Source: Thioglobus_B sp964566765 (GTDB lineage: Bacteria; Pseudomonadota; Gammaproteobacteria; PS1; Pseudothioglobaceae). From it: a DNA stretch of 14,678 nucleotides. Below are positions 1 through 7,771 of this stretch, piece after piece. Within the stretch, counting starts at the first letter, position 1. The number at the start of each line of letters is the position of its first letter. A program made the translations under genes and the position numbers. Location: assembly GCA_964566765.1 (NCBI GenBank), contig CAZMJI010000026.1, positions 1-14,678 on the forward strand, read 5' to 3'. The notes under the pieces were generated by a model. That model had not been told where the DNA came from. It saw only the letters and a program-made list of their open reading frames with translations, and made no database searches.

Positions 1-327
1 AGCACCACCCAATTGCTATTCTTTGCACTGATGCCGGGCTTGACGGATTTGGCCGCCCTATTGGTTGCCTTTGGTTTTATGCTCGGTACTTTTGGTGAAA
101 TCCCAATTAACGACTTTGTGGTATCGCAAATCGCTCAAGGACCTTATCGCGCTCGTGTCTATGGGGCTCGCTACGTGGTCAGTTTTAGTGGTCATGCACT
201 CACCCTGCCACTGGTCGCCTGGATTTACCAAGCCTGGGGATTTGATACCTTGTTCTGGCTACTAGCCGCTACCTCACTGAGTATTCTCATTGCGGCCAGC
301 TTTTTGCCTAGGCAGTTAACATTTTAG
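1..327 (+). CDS. MFS transporter, C-terminal fragment (5' end outside window)
   Basis: The reading frame is open from base 1 and ends at TAG 325-327, giving 108 visible residues, so the gene begins before the window. The fragment is strongly hydrophobic with about four predicted membrane spans. Between them is a loop with the pattern EIPINDFVVSQ...YRARVYGARYVVSF. Loops of this kind (acidic residue, aromatic/hydrophobic run, then an R-x-R-V-Y-G motif before the next helix) are typical of the C-terminal half of Major Facilitator Superfamily permeases. The protein should sit in the inner membrane and move a small solute, but the substrate cannot be inferred. The last four bases overlap the convergent ffh stop codon, so no terminator fits between them. 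The superfamily call is fairly confident; the subfamily is unknown. Confidence 0.75.
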   Translation, partial: STTQLLFFALMPGLTDLAALLVAFGFMLGTFGEIPINDFVVSQIAQGPYRARVYGARYVVSFSGHALTLPLVAWIYQAWGFDTLFWLLAATSLSILIAASFLPRQLTF

Positions 328-1748
328 AACGGAAATTTTTTGCCGCCGCCAAAACCTGGTAGTTTCATTTTTGACAGATCTGGCATGCCGCTAGGGGCTT
401 GACCTGAGTCTTGCATCTGCTGCATCTTACTCATCATCTTCTGCATCTTGCCGCCGCCCATTTTCTTCATCTGCTTTTGCATCTTCTCGAATTGTTTGAG
501 CAGTTTATTCACATCCTGCGGTGACGTACCCGAACCACGGGCGATACGATTTTTACGCGAACCTTTGATCAGCTTCACATGTGAGCGTTCTTTCGGGGTC
601 ATGGAATTAATAATGGCCACCAACTTCTTGGTTTCAACACTGCCCATCACTTGGTTTTTAACGCTGTCCGGAATCTGACCCATGCCTGGCATCTTGTCCA
701 TCAGTGCTTCAATACCGCCCATCTGCTCCATCTGCAGCAACTGGTCGCGCATGTCTTCCAGGTCGAACTGGCCTTTGGCCATTTTTTTAACCGACTTTTC
801 GGCCTTTTTCTTATCAACCTTTTGCTCGATCTCTTCAATCAGAGACAGCATGTCACCCATGCCCAGTAGGCGAGAGACAATACGATCTGGGTGGAATGGT
901 TCTAGCGCCTCAACCTTTTCACCCACACCCAAGAACTTAATCGGCTTGCCGGTGATGTGTCTAACTGAGAGTGCTGCACCACCTCGGGCATCACCATCGG
1001 TCTTAGTGAGAATCACACCGGTTAGTGGCAATGCATCGGCAAAGGCTTTGGCTGTATGCGCCGCATCCTGACCGGTCATGGCATCCACCACAAATAGCGT
1101 TTCAACTGGATTCACCTTTTGCTGCAACACCTGAATCTCGCTCATCATCTGCTCGTCAACATGCAGGCGACCCGCGGTATCTACCAAGAGCACATCATGG
1201 AATTGTTGTTGCGCGTGCTTTTTAGCACTCTCTACAATCTTCTCTGGCTTTTGACTGATGTCTGAGGCGAAGAAATCCACGCCAACTTGCTTGGCCAAAA
1301 CTTCTAATTGGTCAATCGCAGCTGGGCGATAAACATCGGCACTCACCACCAACACTTTCTTATTTTCACGCTCTTTTAAGTAACGTGCCAGTTTGGCGAT
1401 CGAGGTGGTTTTACCCGCACCTTGCAGACCGGCCACCATCACCACCGCTGGGGCTTGTGTTCTTAAATCTAAGGATTCGTTCTCACCGCCGATAATCTGC
1501 GTCAGCTCGGTCTCAACCAGCTTAATAAATGCCTGAGTTGGATTCAGTCCTTCGCCGACTTTTAGACCAATGGCTTTTTCTTGTACTTGATCCAGGAAAG
1601 TCTTGATCACCTCAAGCGCAACATCCGCTTCCAATAAGGCGCGACGCACCTCACGGATGGCGTCCTTAATATTTTTTTCGCTTAGCTTACTCTTGCCTTG
1701 TAGTGCCTTAAAACTATTGGAAAGTCGCTCGGATAGATTGTCAAACAT
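324..1748 (-). CDS. ffh: Signal recognition particle GTPase Ffh
   Basis: This is the protein subunit of the bacterial signal recognition particle. It binds 4.5S RNA and signal sequences of nascent membrane proteins and delivers ribosomes to FtsY at the inner membrane. At 474 residues it is slightly longer than the E. coli protein (453). The N domain is about residues 1-90. The G domain has the P-loop GLQGAGKTT at 107-115, DTAGR at 190-194 and TKTDGDARGG at 248-257. The M domain, from about 330, contains the RNA-binding stretch RGSGTSPQDVNKLLKQF and ends in a Met/Gly/Lys-rich tail. The ATG at 1748 gives the expected start MFDNLSERLS. No clear Shine-Dalgarno sequence precedes it. A perfect TATAAT on this strand (1778-1783) would give a leader of about 23 bases. 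It is divergent from ypjD, an arrangement known in gammaproteobacteria. Confidence 0.98.
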   Translation of the reverse strand: MFDNLSERLSNSFKALQGKSKLSEKNIKDAIREVRRALLEADVALEVIKTFLDQVQEKAIGLKVGEGLNPTQAFIKLVETELTQIIGGENESLDLRTQAPAVVMVAGLQGAGKTTSIAKLARYLKERENKKVLVVSADVYRPAAIDQLEVLAKQVGVDFFASDISQKPEKIVESAKKHAQQQFHDVLLVDTAGRLHVDEQMMSEIQVLQQKVNPVETLFVVDAMTGQDAAHTAKAFADALPLTGVILTKTDGDARGGAALSVRHITGKPIKFLGVGEKVEALEPFHPDRIVSRLLGMGDMLSLIEEIEQKVDKKKAEKSVKKMAKGQFDLEDMRDQLLQMEQMGGIEALMDKMPGMGQIPDSVKNQVMGSVETKKLVAIINSMTPKERSHVKLIKGSRKNRIARGSGTSPQDVNKLLKQFEKMQKQMKKMGGGKMQKMMSKMQQMQDSGQAPSGMPDLSKMKLPGFGGGKKFPF

Positions 1749-1776
1749 TTTGTTAGAATCGGTTTCGAAAGTATCG

Positions 1777-1783
1777 TATTATA
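1777..1783. promoter_or_regulatory. Putative bidirectional -10 element for ffh and ypjD
   Basis: The 60-base spacer between the two divergent start codons contains TATTATA. On the - strand this is a perfect TATAAT (1778-1783), predicting an ffh start site near 1771. On the + strand it reads TATTAT (1777-1782), predicting a ypjD start site near 1789. Leaders would be about 23 and 20 bases. No good -35 hexamer is visible on either strand. The same heptamer recurs in the other two divergent spacers of this window. The -10 match is seen directly; promoter activity is inferred. Confidence 0.5.
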
Positions 1784-1808
1784 TAAGCATTTGTCAGACT
1801 AATCGGTC

Positions 1809-2591
1809 ATGCTTTTATTCTACCTTGCGATCACTGCTTATTTGGTATCAGCTGCATTATTGGCTCGTTACTATACCAAAAACAGTGTGACTCACCCGCA
1901 TCAGACCACCACCAATTTACTCATTAGCTTTGCCCTGATTGCGCAAGCGCTTAACTTTAGTGACTTTCACACCACCGGTGGCATCGTGTTTGGCCTGGCC
2001 AATAGTGCCTCGTTTGTGGCCTGGCTGATTGCCGTACTGTTGTTTTTATCCTCGTTTGGCAAACCGGTACACGCCTTGGGTATCTTGGTGTATCCGCTGG
2101 CCGGCTTTACCCTACTATTTAGTCTACTGTTCCCAGATACTACTGACAAGGTGGTATCGCTCAGCATTGCCTCACACGTCCTACTATCAGTGTCGGCCTA
2201 CGCCATGTTAGCCATTGCCGTGTGTCAATCGGTGCTACTTAGAATTCAAGAGCAGCATCTACATGCTCGTCAGATTAATGGCTTTGTGAATAAACTGCCA
2301 CCGCTACAGACCATGGAATCACTGCTGTTCCAAAGTATTCGTGTGGGCTTTTATCTGCTCACGCTATCGCTGGTAAGTGGCTTTATCTTTATTGACGATT
2401 TGTTTGCACAGCACTTGGTGCATAAAACCATCCTCTCGCTCTTTGCTTGGGCAATTTTTGCTGCGCTGGTGTTGGGTCGATCGCTGTTTGGCTGGCGCGG
2501 CAAACAAGCCATTAACGCCACACAAATTGCTTTTGTGATTCTGCTATTGGCCTATTTTGGCTCTAAGCTGGTGTTGGAACGCTTGATTTAA
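1809..2591 (+). CDS. ypjD: CcsA/ResC-type inner membrane protein (YpjD family)
   Basis: This is a 260-residue integral membrane protein with about eight hydrophobic spans and a membrane-embedded N-terminus. It shows hallmarks of the YpjD branch of the cytochrome c assembly (CcsA/CcmC-like) family: the connecting segment LPPLQTME at 163-170, conserved-looking histidines at 123 (SHVLLS) and 205 (HKTILS), and GWRGKQA at 228-234. Relatives bind heme through such histidines and handle heme for cytochrome c maturation. YpjD itself has no firmly established role, so a heme function here is an inference. ATG 1809 is the first start after the divergent promoter; no Shine-Dalgarno sequence is evident. 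The position next to ffh supports the family call. Its TAA stop overlaps the lepA stop codon in the tetramer TTAA. Confidence 0.85.
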   Translation: MLLFYLAITAYLVSAALLARYYTKNSVTHPHQTTTNLLISFALIAQALNFSDFHTTGGIVFGLANSASFVAWLIAVLLFLSSFGKPVHALGILVYPLAGFTLLFSLLFPDTTDKVVSLSIASHVLLSVSAYAMLAIAVCQSVLLRIQEQHLHARQINGFVNKLPPLQTMESLLFQSIRVGFYLLTLSLVSGFIFIDDLFAQHLVHKTILSLFAWAIFAALVLGRSLFGWRGKQAINATQIAFVILLLAYFGSKLVLERLI

Positions 2592-4378
2592 TTATCAATA
2601 TGCAATACGGCTAAGAAGGCCTCTTGCGGGATATCTACTCGACCCACGCTGCGCATACGCTTTTTACCTTTTTTCTGCTTCTCCAGTAGCTTACGCTTAC
2701 GTGAGGCATCACCACCATAACACTTGGCAGTTACATTTTTACGCAGGGCTTTCACATTGGTACGTGAGATAATCTTGGCACCAATACAAGCCTGAATGGC
2801 CACATCAAACATCTGTCTTGGAATCAGGTCTTTCATCTTCTCGGCAATCTCTCGACCTTTGCGTACGGAATCTTCGCGGTGAATAATCAAGGCCAAGGCA
2901 TCCACTTTTTCACTGTTAATCAGAATGTCTAGGCGAATCAGATCCGAGGTTTGGTAACGCTCAAACTGATAATCCATCGAGGCAAAACCACGTGAGACTG
3001 ACTTCAAACGATCAAAGAAATCCAGCACCACTTCATTCAATGGCAATTCATACACCAAAGAAACTTGCTTGCCCATATAGGTAATGTTCTTTTGCACGCC
3101 ACGCTTTTCTACACACAAACTGATCACTGGACCCAAGTAGTCATCAGTCACTAAGATATTGGCGGTGATAATTGGCTCTCTAAACTCGGCAATATGTTGT
3201 GGCTCTGGCAACTTAGAAGGACTGTCTACTCGATGCACATTGCCCTTGGTATCGACAATCTCATAGATTACCGTTGGCGCTGTAGTGATCAAATCCAGGT
3301 CATATTCACGCTCTAGACGTTCCTGGATAATCTCCATATGCAGTAGACCCAAGAAACCAATTCTAAAGCCAAAGCCTAGGGCGTCGGAATTCTCGGGCTC
3401 GTACTGCAGCGCAGCATCATTTAGACTGAGCTTAGCCAAGGCGTCTCTAAACTTCTCATAGTCCTCACCCGAGACCGGGAAGATGCCGGCAAACACGCGC
3501 GGCTGTACTGGCTTAAAGCCCTCTAGCGGCTCATTGGCTGGATTTTTACTACCGGTAATGGTATCACCCACTGGCGCACCATGAATGTCTTTAATGCTGG
3601 CAATGAGAAAACCCACTTCACCGGCCTTAAGGCTCTCAGTAACTTGGCGCTTAGGGGTAAACACACCCACTTCATCAACTAAGTACTCTTCAGCGGTGGA
3701 AAAAATCTTAATCTTAGTCTTTGGCTTAATCTCACCATCAACCACACGAACAAGCGACACCACGCCCAAGTAGTTGTCAAACCAAGAGTCAATAATTAGC
3801 GCTTTAATCGGTGCTTCAATCTCACCTTCGGGTGCAGGAACTTTCTCCACAATCTGCTCTAAGATATCTTCGATACCAATACCGGTTTTGGCACTGGCAT
3901 GTACCGCATCATGCGCTTCCACACCAATCACATCCTCAATCTCGTCAATCACACGATCTGGATCGGCCGCTGGCAGATCGATCTTATTTAGCACCGGCAC
4001 CACTTCTAGACCTTGGTCAATTGCCGTGTAACAATTGGCCACGGTTTGTGCTTCCACACCTTGTGAAGCATCAACAATCAGTAGTGCACCCTCACAAGCC
4101 GATAGCGAGCGCGACACTTCATAGGAAAAATCCACATGGCCTGGTGTGTCAATAAAATTCAGCTGGTAAGTTTGACCGTCTTTGGCATGATAATCCAAGG
4201 TCACACTTTGTGACTTAATGGTGATGCCGCGCTCTTTTTCAATGTCCATGGAATCCAGCACTTGCTGTGACATCTCACGATCACTCAGACCGCCACAAAA
4301 TTGAATGAAGCGATCGGCAATGGTGGATTTACCGTGGTCAATATGCGCAATGATGGAAAAATTACGGATGTTATTCAT
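2588..4378 (-). CDS. lepA: Elongation factor 4 (LepA), ribosomal back-translocase GTPase
   Basis: LepA is a translational GTPase that binds ribosomes, with proposed roles in back-translocation, stress translation and 30S biogenesis. The 596-residue length matches the family (E. coli 599). G motifs are complete: AHIDHGKST at 11-19, RGIT at 50-53, DTPGH at 77-81, NKID at 131-134 and SAK at 162-164. The LepA-specific C-terminal region is present and ends with GKKRMRSVGRVDIPQEAF followed by a short hydrophobic tail. The gene stands alone as a transcription unit. lepB does not follow it; the gene meets ypjD tail to tail with a 4-base stop overlap. A perfect TATAAT on this strand (4414-4419) lies upstream, predicting a leader of about 29 bases without a visible Shine-Dalgarno sequence. 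Confidence 0.98.
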   Translation of the reverse strand: MNNIRNFSIIAHIDHGKSTIADRFIQFCGGLSDREMSQQVLDSMDIEKERGITIKSQSVTLDYHAKDGQTYQLNFIDTPGHVDFSYEVSRSLSACEGALLIVDASQGVEAQTVANCYTAIDQGLEVVPVLNKIDLPAADPDRVIDEIEDVIGVEAHDAVHASAKTGIGIEDILEQIVEKVPAPEGEIEAPIKALIIDSWFDNYLGVVSLVRVVDGEIKPKTKIKIFSTAEEYLVDEVGVFTPKRQVTESLKAGEVGFLIASIKDIHGAPVGDTITGSKNPANEPLEGFKPVQPRVFAGIFPVSGEDYEKFRDALAKLSLNDAALQYEPENSDALGFGFRIGFLGLLHMEIIQERLEREYDLDLITTAPTVIYEIVDTKGNVHRVDSPSKLPEPQHIAEFREPIITANILVTDDYLGPVISLCVEKRGVQKNITYMGKQVSLVYELPLNEVVLDFFDRLKSVSRGFASMDYQFERYQTSDLIRLDILINSEKVDALALIIHREDSVRKGREIAEKMKDLIPRQMFDVAIQACIGAKIISRTNVKALRKNVTAKCYGGDASRKRKLLEKQKKGKKRMRSVGRVDIPQEAFLAVLHIDN

Positions 4379-4412
4379 CGAAATGCTAAAATGAAAGTTT
4401 TTAGATTCAAAG

Positions 4413-4419
4413 TATTATA
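4413..4419. promoter_or_regulatory. Putative bidirectional -10 element for lepA and bcp
   Basis: TATTATA lies inside the near-perfect 13-base palindrome AAGTATTATACTT (4410-4422, on odd symmetry around the central T). The - strand reads TATAAT (4414-4419) for lepA. The + strand reads TATTAT (4413-4418) for bcp; TATACT at 4416-4421 is an overlapping alternative. The 46-base spacer between the start codons leaves little room for anything else. With the usual 6-7 base distance, the + strand transcript would begin at or next to the bcp GTG codon at 4425. No clear -35 hexamer is seen on either strand. Confidence 0.5.
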
Positions 4420-4424
4420 CTTAA

Positions 4425-4874
4425 GTGGACAAAGTATCGAGCCTAACCTGCCAAGCAACCAGCGATTTAACCGTGAGCATTCCTGACCCTGAGGGTCGTA
4501 ACATTGTGTTGTATTTCTATCCCAAGGATTCAACCCCAGGTTGTACCACCGAAGGACAAGATTTTCGCGACCATTATGAGGAGTTTGTGGCCCACAATAC
4601 CGTGGTCTATGGCGTCAGCAAGGATTCCTTAAAATCCCATGAAAACTTTAAAGCCAAACAAGGCTTTCCGTTTGAGCTTATCTCCGATCCGGATGAGACT
4701 TTATGCAACACCTTTGGAGTGATTCAGCTGAAAAAGCTCTACGGTCGTGAGTATATGGGCATTGTTCGCTCTACCTTTTTAATTGATGCCGAGGGCAACA
4801 TCCTGCAAGCTTGGGACAAGGTTAAGGTCAAAGGTCATGTGGAAGCAGTATTAGAGGCAATCAAAGCACTATGA
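4425..4874 (+). CDS. bcp: Peroxiredoxin, Bcp/PrxQ type (thioredoxin-dependent peroxide reductase)
   Basis: This cytosolic thiol peroxidase reduces hydrogen peroxide and organic peroxides. The signature FYPKDSTPGCTTEG carries the peroxidatic cysteine at residue 40, and the conserved arginine is at 115 in GIVRSTFLID. The resolving cysteine that many Bcp proteins have five residues after the peroxidatic one is absent (Gln45). Cys9 and Cys94 are the only other cysteines, so the protein may be 1-Cys or use an atypical partner. An in-frame TAA lies immediately before the GTG at 4425, so that codon is the earliest possible start. It keeps most of the first fold strand (LTCQATSDLTVSIPD). The next candidate, GTG 4473, would remove it. 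A -10-like box ends six bases upstream, which suggests a leaderless message. The gene overlaps ubiG by ATGA. Confidence 0.9.
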   Translation: MDKVSSLTCQATSDLTVSIPDPEGRNIVLYFYPKDSTPGCTTEGQDFRDHYEEFVAHNTVVYGVSKDSLKSHENFKAKQGFPFELISDPDETLCNTFGVIQLKKLYGREYMGIVRSTFLIDAEGNILQAWDKVKVKGHVEAVLEAIKAL

Positions 4875-5572
4875 GTAACGTCGATTTTGAAGAAGTAAAC
4901 AAGTTTGCCGAGCTGGCATCGCGCTGGTGGGATAAAGAGTCAGAATTTAAGCCGCTACATGAGATTAACCCACTCAGACTGGACTACATCAAAGACAAAT
5001 GTGGCGGCTCACTGCAAGGTAAAAAGATCCTCGATGTGGGCTGTGGTGGTGGCATCCTAGCCGAAGCCTTAGCACTAGAAGGCGCTGAGGTGACGGGTAT
5101 TGATATGGCTGAGGCTGGCTTAGAAGTGGCCAAACTACACCTGCTAGAGTCAGGACTGGATATTGACTACCAGAAAACCCCAGCTGAAGAATTTGCCAAA
5201 GACCACGCGGGTGAATTTGATGTGGTGACCTGCTTAGAAATGTTGGAACATGTGCCGGATCCGGCCTCGGTGATTCGCGCTTGTGCAACCTTGGTTAAAG
5301 CCGATGGTGAGGTATTTTTCTCCACCATTAACCGCAATCCAAAATCTTACTTATTTGCCATTATTGGCGCTGAGTATGTGCTTAAGTTATTGCCTAAGGG
5401 TACGCACGATTTTGACAAGTTCATTAAACCATCAGAGATGGACGAGGCAGCCAGATCGGCTGATTTGTCACTAGAGGCGATGATTGGCATGACCTACAAC
5501 CCACTTACCAAGGTTTACAAATTAGAGCACGATGTGGATGTCAACTACTTGTGTCATTACCACAAGGCTTAG
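4871..5572 (+). CDS. ubiG: Ubiquinone biosynthesis O-methyltransferase UbiG
   Basis: UbiG is an SAM-dependent enzyme that performs both O-methylations of the ubiquinone pathway (polyprenyl-catechol and demethylubiquinol substrates). At 233 residues it is near the usual size. SAM motif I is LDVGCGGGI at 54-62 and the acidic ribose-binding position is in GIDMA at 76-80. The family-specific segments FAELASRWWDKE near the N-terminus, CLEMLEHVPDP at 121-131 and NPLTKVYKL at 210-218 are all present. The ATG overlaps the bcp stop codon (ATGA, 4871-4874), so the two are very likely co-transcribed and translationally coupled. Pairing a peroxiredoxin with a quinone methylase suggests shared demand under aerobic respiration, but that is inference. 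Confidence 0.96.
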   Translation: MSNVDFEEVNKFAELASRWWDKESEFKPLHEINPLRLDYIKDKCGGSLQGKKILDVGCGGGILAEALALEGAEVTGIDMAEAGLEVAKLHLLESGLDIDYQKTPAEEFAKDHAGEFDVVTCLEMLEHVPDPASVIRACATLVKADGEVFFSTINRNPKSYLFAIIGAEYVLKLLPKGTHDFDKFIKPSEMDEAARSADLSLEAMIGMTYNPLTKVYKLEHDVDVNYLCHYHKA

Positions 5573-5644
5573 CTTGACTTAAATCATGGTTTTTACCTGG
5601 CCCAAGGTGCTAGACTACACACAGGTTTAACACACTAGCCTGCT

Positions 5645-5950
5645 ATGAAAAAAATACTATTAACGCTGCTGCTGAGCTTAAACACGCTCTCTCACGCCCT
5701 CTCGCCGAATGAGATGCTGGCCATTGTCGGTGCGGTTAAATACTATAACGAGTCCTGTTCAGGGATTAATTTTGCTGGTGTCAGACAGATGAACAAAGGC
5801 TTGAAGCGCTTTGACATGGACAGAACCCCAATCCATATTTTAGAGACCCATCCTATGGCCAAATCTGGTTTTGAAACCGCACAAAAATTTGGTTGTGAAG
5901 GCACACGCCAAGAAGCCTATCGAGCTGGCTTCGGTCGCTATATCAACTAA
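5645..5950 (+). CDS. Small exported protein of unknown function
   Basis: I do not recognise this 101-residue protein. It begins MKKILLTLLLSLNTLSHA, a good Sec signal peptide with a likely cleavage site after Ala18 (SHA|LS), leaving a mature protein of about 83 residues in the periplasm. The mature part has exactly two cysteines, Cys38 (YYNESCSG) and Cys84 (KFGCEG), which could form one disulfide. The rest is mostly helical-looking and basic, ending YRAGFGRYIN. It is on the same strand as ubiG, 72 bases downstream, and no convincing separate promoter or Shine-Dalgarno sequence is visible. A near -35 match TTGACT (5574-5579) has no partner -10 at normal distance. Its TAA stop overlaps the acpS stop. 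The signal peptide and intact frame make it a likely real gene. Confidence 0.75.
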   Translation: MKKILLTLLLSLNTLSHALSPNEMLAIVGAVKYYNESCSGINFAGVRQMNKGLKRFDMDRTPIHILETHPMAKSGFETAQKFGCEGTRQEAYRAGFGRYIN

Positions 5951-6372
5951 AACGTCGTATTGTAATCAGACTCAGCTTCTGCGGCCGGCGCCTGTGCTTG
6001 CTCTAACACCACAAACGCCACCGCATTGTGTTGCTCGTCAGACAGACTTAAGTGCGCTTTCTTAATACCGCGCTCTAATAGGCGCAAACGCAGTGGCTCA
6101 CTGGGAATAAAAAACGGCTTACCATCATCATTATTACGAATGGTGAGGTCTTGAAAACTCACCACCTTGCCAATGCCCGTGCCCAGAGCCTTGGCGAAAG
6201 CCTCTTTGGCGGCGAAACGTTTGGCGCAGTACGCCGCACTGTCGCCCTTATTGGCAAACAGTGCGCGCTCGTGTTCGCTCAAGACGCGATTGATAAAACC
6301 GTCGCGATTCTTTTCCAGAATATGCGCCACGCGATCAATACTAACAATATCTGTACCCACACCGTAAATCAT
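5947..6372 (-). CDS. acpS: Holo-[acyl-carrier-protein] synthase AcpS
   Basis: AcpS transfers 4'-phosphopantetheine from coenzyme A to the acyl carrier protein for fatty acid synthesis. It has the N-terminal motif MIYGVGTDIV with metal-binding Asp8 and the second motif RFAAKEAFAKALGTGI with metal-binding Glu57. The later KKAHLSLSDEQHNAVAFVVLE block completes the fold at 104-124. The family is usually about 125 residues. This protein has 141, with an extra Ala/Glu-rich tail after residue 124 (EQAQAPAAEAESDY...) that runs to the overlapping stop of the convergent gene. ATG 6372 overlaps the pdxJ stop by ATGA. It is the last gene of the rnc-era-recO-pdxJ-acpS operon, its usual partner order. Confidence 0.96.
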   Translation of the reverse strand: MIYGVGTDIVSIDRVAHILEKNRDGFINRVLSEHERALFANKGDSAAYCAKRFAAKEAFAKALGTGIGKVVSFQDLTIRNNDDGKPFFIPSEPLRLRLLERGIKKAHLSLSDEQHNAVAFVVLEQAQAPAAEAESDYNTTF

Positions 6373-7094
6373 GTTCGAGCCTCCAGCATAAGCGCCTTCA
6401 TCTCTCTCACCGCTTGTTCCAAACCAACAAATACCGCTCGAGCCACAATTGAGTGGCCAATATTAAGCTCAACCACCTCAGGTAACTTGGCAATCGCTGG
6501 AGTATTTTCCAGAGTCAAACCATGGCCGGCATTCACCTGCAAGCCAATCGAATGCGCATAGGTCGCCATGGCTTTAATACGCTCAAACTCCTGAGTCTGG
6601 GCTTGACCACTTAAGTCAGCATAATGCCCAGTATGCAGCTCGATGACCGGCGCACCACAAGCTTTAGCAGCATCAATTTGCGCTTTGTCGGCATCAATAA
6701 ATAGGGATACAGTCACCTGGTTGTTGGCCAGCTCAGCACACACTTCTTGCATTCTAGGCAGTTGTGAAGCAACATCCAATCCACCCTCAGTGGTTAACTC
6801 TTCGCGTTTTTCTGGCACCAGGCAACAGTCTTCAGGTTTAATGCGACTGGCAATTGAAACCATCTCATCGGTGGCTGCCATCTCCAGATTCATCTTAGTG
6901 GTTAACTGGCCTCGCAAGGTTTCAACATCGCTGTCTTGAATATGACGTCTGTCCTCACGTAGGTGTAGGGTAATGCTGTCAGCACCGGCTTTTTCACACA
7001 GTAGTGCACCTTCAATCGGCGATGGATAGGTGGTACCTCTGGCCTGTCTTAGCGTGGCAATATGATCAATATTAACCCCTAGATAAATACTCAT
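6369..7094 (-). CDS. pdxJ: Pyridoxine 5'-phosphate synthase PdxJ
   Basis: PdxJ condenses 1-deoxy-D-xylulose 5-phosphate with 3-amino-2-oxopropyl phosphate to form pyridoxine 5'-phosphate, the ring-closing step of the DXP-dependent vitamin B6 pathway. The 241-residue TIM barrel starts with YLGVNIDHIATLRQARGT at 4-21. It keeps the active-site region LHLREDRRHI at 43-52 (His44, Arg46), Glu71 in NLEMAAT, LVPEKREELTTEGGLDV at 92-108, the HTGHYA motif at 154-159, NAGHGLT at 188-194 and NIGHSIVARAVFVGL near the end. No catalytic-looking residue is missing. Its start overlaps the recO stop (ATGA, 7091-7094) and its stop overlaps the acpS start, indicating translational coupling within the operon. Confidence 0.97.
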   Translation of the reverse strand: MSIYLGVNIDHIATLRQARGTTYPSPIEGALLCEKAGADSITLHLREDRRHIQDSDVETLRGQLTTKMNLEMAATDEMVSIASRIKPEDCCLVPEKREELTTEGGLDVASQLPRMQEVCAELANNQVTVSLFIDADKAQIDAAKACGAPVIELHTGHYADLSGQAQTQEFERIKAMATYAHSIGLQVNAGHGLTLENTPAIAKLPEVVELNIGHSIVARAVFVGLEQAVREMKALMLEART

Positions 7095-7771
7095 TTGAAA
7101 TATAACTCCCTACTATGTAATGGCTTATCGCCCAATAATGGTTGTAGTCGCTGCCGGTTTAGATTGCGGCAAATCTTTAATTGCGCAGCATCAGGCACGT
7201 CGCCCTGCTGTGCCAACTGCAGCAGCAATTCTCCCGGTATTATACCGCTGGCACTGCGCTGAAAACCCAATTGCTCGTGATAGTGATAGCGCTTTTCACC
7301 ATGGACAAACTCACCCTGATCATCATAGGCAAAATCCAGTCCATAACCCAGTGATTCTAGCAGTTGATTCTCAAACAATCGCAGTTGCCAATGTTGCTCA
7401 ACGCTTGAGAGGTTGGGCAGCTGCTCAATAAAGCTCTGGTAAGCAGCAAACAGCTGCTCATGTGGCTCGGCCTCGTGCAATAGGCGCTCCACCAACTCAT
7501 TCACATAGACCCCTAGGATCAGTCGCTCTCCCGTCAGCATCCTTGGGGTGTCATCCACCTCCCAAGCAGTGAGACTCTTAAGCTCACCCCGGCCAGCGTA
7601 AGAGATGCGCAATTGCATAAACATTTGTAACTTGGTCTTAGACTGACGAGAGCCTCGAGCCAGCAGACGAATGCGTCCATGTTCTAGGGTTAAAAAATCT
7701 AGCAGTAAAGAGTTGTCTTGATAGGCTCTTCGGTGAATCAGATAAGCGGGGGTTAGCTCAATCTTAGTCAT
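7091..7771 (-). CDS. recO: DNA repair protein RecO
   Basis: RecO works with RecR (and RecF) to load RecA onto SSB-coated single-stranded gaps and can anneal complementary strands. The 226-residue protein has the N-terminal OB-fold opening PAYLIHRRAYQDNSLLLDF and the basic ARGSRQSKTKLQMF segment, followed by the helical C-terminal domain. It ends with LKICRNLNRQRLQPLLG...SRELYFK, a typical gammaproteobacterial RecO C-terminus. It lacks the four-cysteine zinc site found in some RecO proteins, as is usual in this class. ATG 7771 lies 8 bases inside the end of era and the stop overlaps pdxJ. The call rests on sequence pattern plus operon position. Confidence 0.93.
   Translation of the reverse strand: MTKIELTPAYLIHRRAYQDNSLLLDFLTLEHGRIRLLARGSRQSKTKLQMFMQLRISYAGRGELKSLTAWEVDDTPRMLTGERLILGVYVNELVERLLHEAEPHEQLFAAYQSFIEQLPNLSSVEQHWQLRLFENQLLESLGYGLDFAYDDQGEFVHGEKRYHYHEQLGFQRSASGIIPGELLLQLAQQGDVPDAAQLKICRNLNRQRLQPLLGDKPLHSRELYFK

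Noticed and set aside
3811..4155. 114-codon open frame on the + strand
   Set aside because: It lies wholly antisense to lepA and its translation is His/Gln/Pro-rich with no family resemblance; a shadow frame.
5573..5644. Terminator or promoter after ubiG
   Set aside because: ACCTGGCCCAAGGT forms at best a 4-base stem with no T tract, and TTGACT has no -10 at normal spacing.
7120..7431. 103-codon open frame on the + strand
   Set aside because: It is antisense to recO and low in recognisable protein features; a shadow frame.
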